A DNA stretch of 7,108 nucleotides from Alistipes sp. (lineage in GTDB: Bacteria > Bacteroidota > Bacteroidia > Bacteroidales > Rikenellaceae): assembly GCA_017631135.1 (NCBI GenBank), contig JAGBTW010000063.1:1-7108 (forward strand), in the 5' to 3' direction. Shown piece after piece: positions 6,187-7,108 of the stretch. Every line of letters starts with the position of its first letter. Position 1 is the stretch's first letter. The position numbers were made by a program, and so were the translations under genes. The notes beneath the pieces were generated by a model, which worked only from the letters and a program-made list of their open reading frames with translations, was not told where the DNA came from and did not search any database.

Positions 6187-7108
6187 CTACATCTTTATCC
6201 ATCGTCCGAGCTCCTTCCATGAGGGCTTTTTGCCGTGCATAAAGATGCCGATGCGGAAGATGCGCGATGCTAACCATGTAAGCACGACGAATGTAGCATA
6301 TAGCACCACCAGCGACACCACGATTTCCCATGTGGGGATGCCGAAAGGTATGCGGGCGATCATCACGATGGGCGAGGTGAAGGGTATCATCGACGCCCAG
6401 AATGCCAAGGGCGAGTTGGGGTCGTTAAAGATGCTCATCATAACGAATATCGAGAGGATGATGGGCATCATGATGATGGTGTTATACTGCTGTCCCTCCT
6501 GTACAGAGTCCACTGCCGAGCCTGCAGCGGCGTAGAGCGAGGCGTACAATAAAAAGCCTCCAACGACGAAGAGCAGCAGCCATACAAAGAGCATGGCGAT
6601 GTAGCCCGTGTCGCCCAAAGTGCCGACGATAGAGTTAAGCATCATGTCGTTAGCAGCCATCACACTGTCGCTAAATAGCATGGGCATCAAAAATTTCGAC
6701 GCTCCAACGATAAGCGCTGCCCAGATGGCAATCTGCGTCACCGCGACAAGGGCGATACCCAATATCTTGCCCATCATGATTTGGAAGGGCGTAGAGCTTG
6801 TCACCATGACATCTATCACGCGGCTCGACTTCTCCTCCACAACCGATGTGAGCACCATCTGTCCATACAATATAAGTAGCATGTATAGCAGCATGCCGAG
6901 GATAAGACCGAGGATGTAGCTTATGCCCGACGAAGTACTCTCCATCGTGTCCTCCTCGCCTGTGCCATTATTCTCGTATGTTGCCATCTCGATGTTCGTA
7001 GCCACCGACGCAAGTATAGCATCGAGGTCCTCGATGTTGTGTGCGCGCAACTTCTCGCGCTCGACTATTGAGTTGAGTTGCTGCGTGATAACATCCTCAA
7101 TCATCACA
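6187..7108 (-). CDS. ABC-2/NatB-type ABC transporter permease, C-terminal part (5' end beyond window)
   Basis: About 306 residues are visible, and the frame is open to the window edge. Full-length relatives have over 400 residues, so the N-terminal membrane helix and much of the extracytoplasmic domain are missing; the GTG and ATG codons at 7102-7107 are probably internal. The first 60 visible residues look extracytoplasmic. Then come about six hydrophobic helices (near 61-82, 114-137, 170-192, 209-226, 235-252, 260-283). The motif EEKSSRVIDVMVTSSTPFQI, followed by MMGKILGI, is characteristic of ABC-2 (NatB/YhaP-like) permeases. The protein ends KELGRWIKM and stops with TAG at 6187-6189. The substrate is unknown, though such permeases export ions, lipids, drugs or peptides with a separate ATPase, which is likely encoded upstream beyond the right edge. 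It converges on the B12 operon and is probably functionally unrelated. Confidence 0.88.
   Translation of the reverse strand, partial: VMIEDVITQQLNSIVEREKLRAHNIEDLDAILASVATNIEMATYENNGTGEEDTMESTSSGISYILGLILGMLLYMLLILYGQMVLTSVVEEKSSRVIDVMVTSSTPFQIMMGKILGIALVAVTQIAIWAALIVGASKFLMPMLFSDSVMAANDMMLNSIVGTLGDTGYIAMLFVWLLLFVVGGFLLYASLYAAAGSAVDSVQEGQQYNTIIMMPIILSIFVMMSIFNDPNSPLAFWASMIPFTSPIVMIARIPFGIPTWEIVVSLVVLYATFVVLTWLASRIFRIGIFMHGKKPSWKELGRWIKM

Noticed and set aside
6143..6535. 130-codon open frame on the + strand opposite the permease gene
   Set aside because: It mostly overlaps the well-supported - strand ABC permease, and its methionine-rich product looks like an antisense shadow.

Overview
The window looks like a chromosomal piece of a member of the Bacteroidales. 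The evidence is a Bacteroidetes-type promoter (TTG then, 19 bases later, TACCTTTG), lipoproteins with acidic residues after the lipidated cysteine, near-absence of Shine-Dalgarno sequences before the genes, and protein families (DUF4988, DUF4465, the BtuG-type propeller) typical of that phylum. Genus cannot be fixed from the sequence alone.

Bases 1-500 hold the control region. A promoter at about 59-88 lies on a perfect 12-bp inverted repeat. It fires into a cobalamin (vitamin B12) riboswitch at 94-269 with a clear B12 box at 249-265. About 230 bases of leader follow before the first long gene. This part has no obvious intrinsic terminator but holds small hairpins and two tiny overlapping reading frames.

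Bases 501-5993 are a tightly packed four-gene operon on the + strand, with gaps of 3, 3 and 12 bases. The genes encode a DUF4988/collagen-like/DUF4465 surface lipoprotein (a BtuH-type candidate), a second surface lipoprotein with an Ig/PKD-like domain and an EF-hand-like loop, the beta-propeller cobalamin-capture lipoprotein BtuG, and the TonB-dependent outer-membrane transporter BtuB. Together they read as an outer-membrane B12 scavenging system repressed by B12. The lipoproteins would catch corrinoids at the surface, BtuG would cap BtuB and pass the ligand on, and BtuB would import it using TonB energy. No periplasmic or inner-membrane B12 genes (BtuF, BtuC, BtuD) lie in the window.

Bases 5994-6186 are a convergent intergenic region. 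It holds a strong bidirectional terminator hairpin nested in a longer, imperfect inverted repeat of about 130 bases. From 6187 to the right edge, on the - strand, lies the C-terminal part of an ABC-2/NatB-type ABC transporter permease. It is cut by the window end and converges on the B12 operon, so it is probably unrelated to it.

The least explained parts are the second lipoprotein gene, the long riboswitch leader with its possible small ORFs, and the two inverted repeats.
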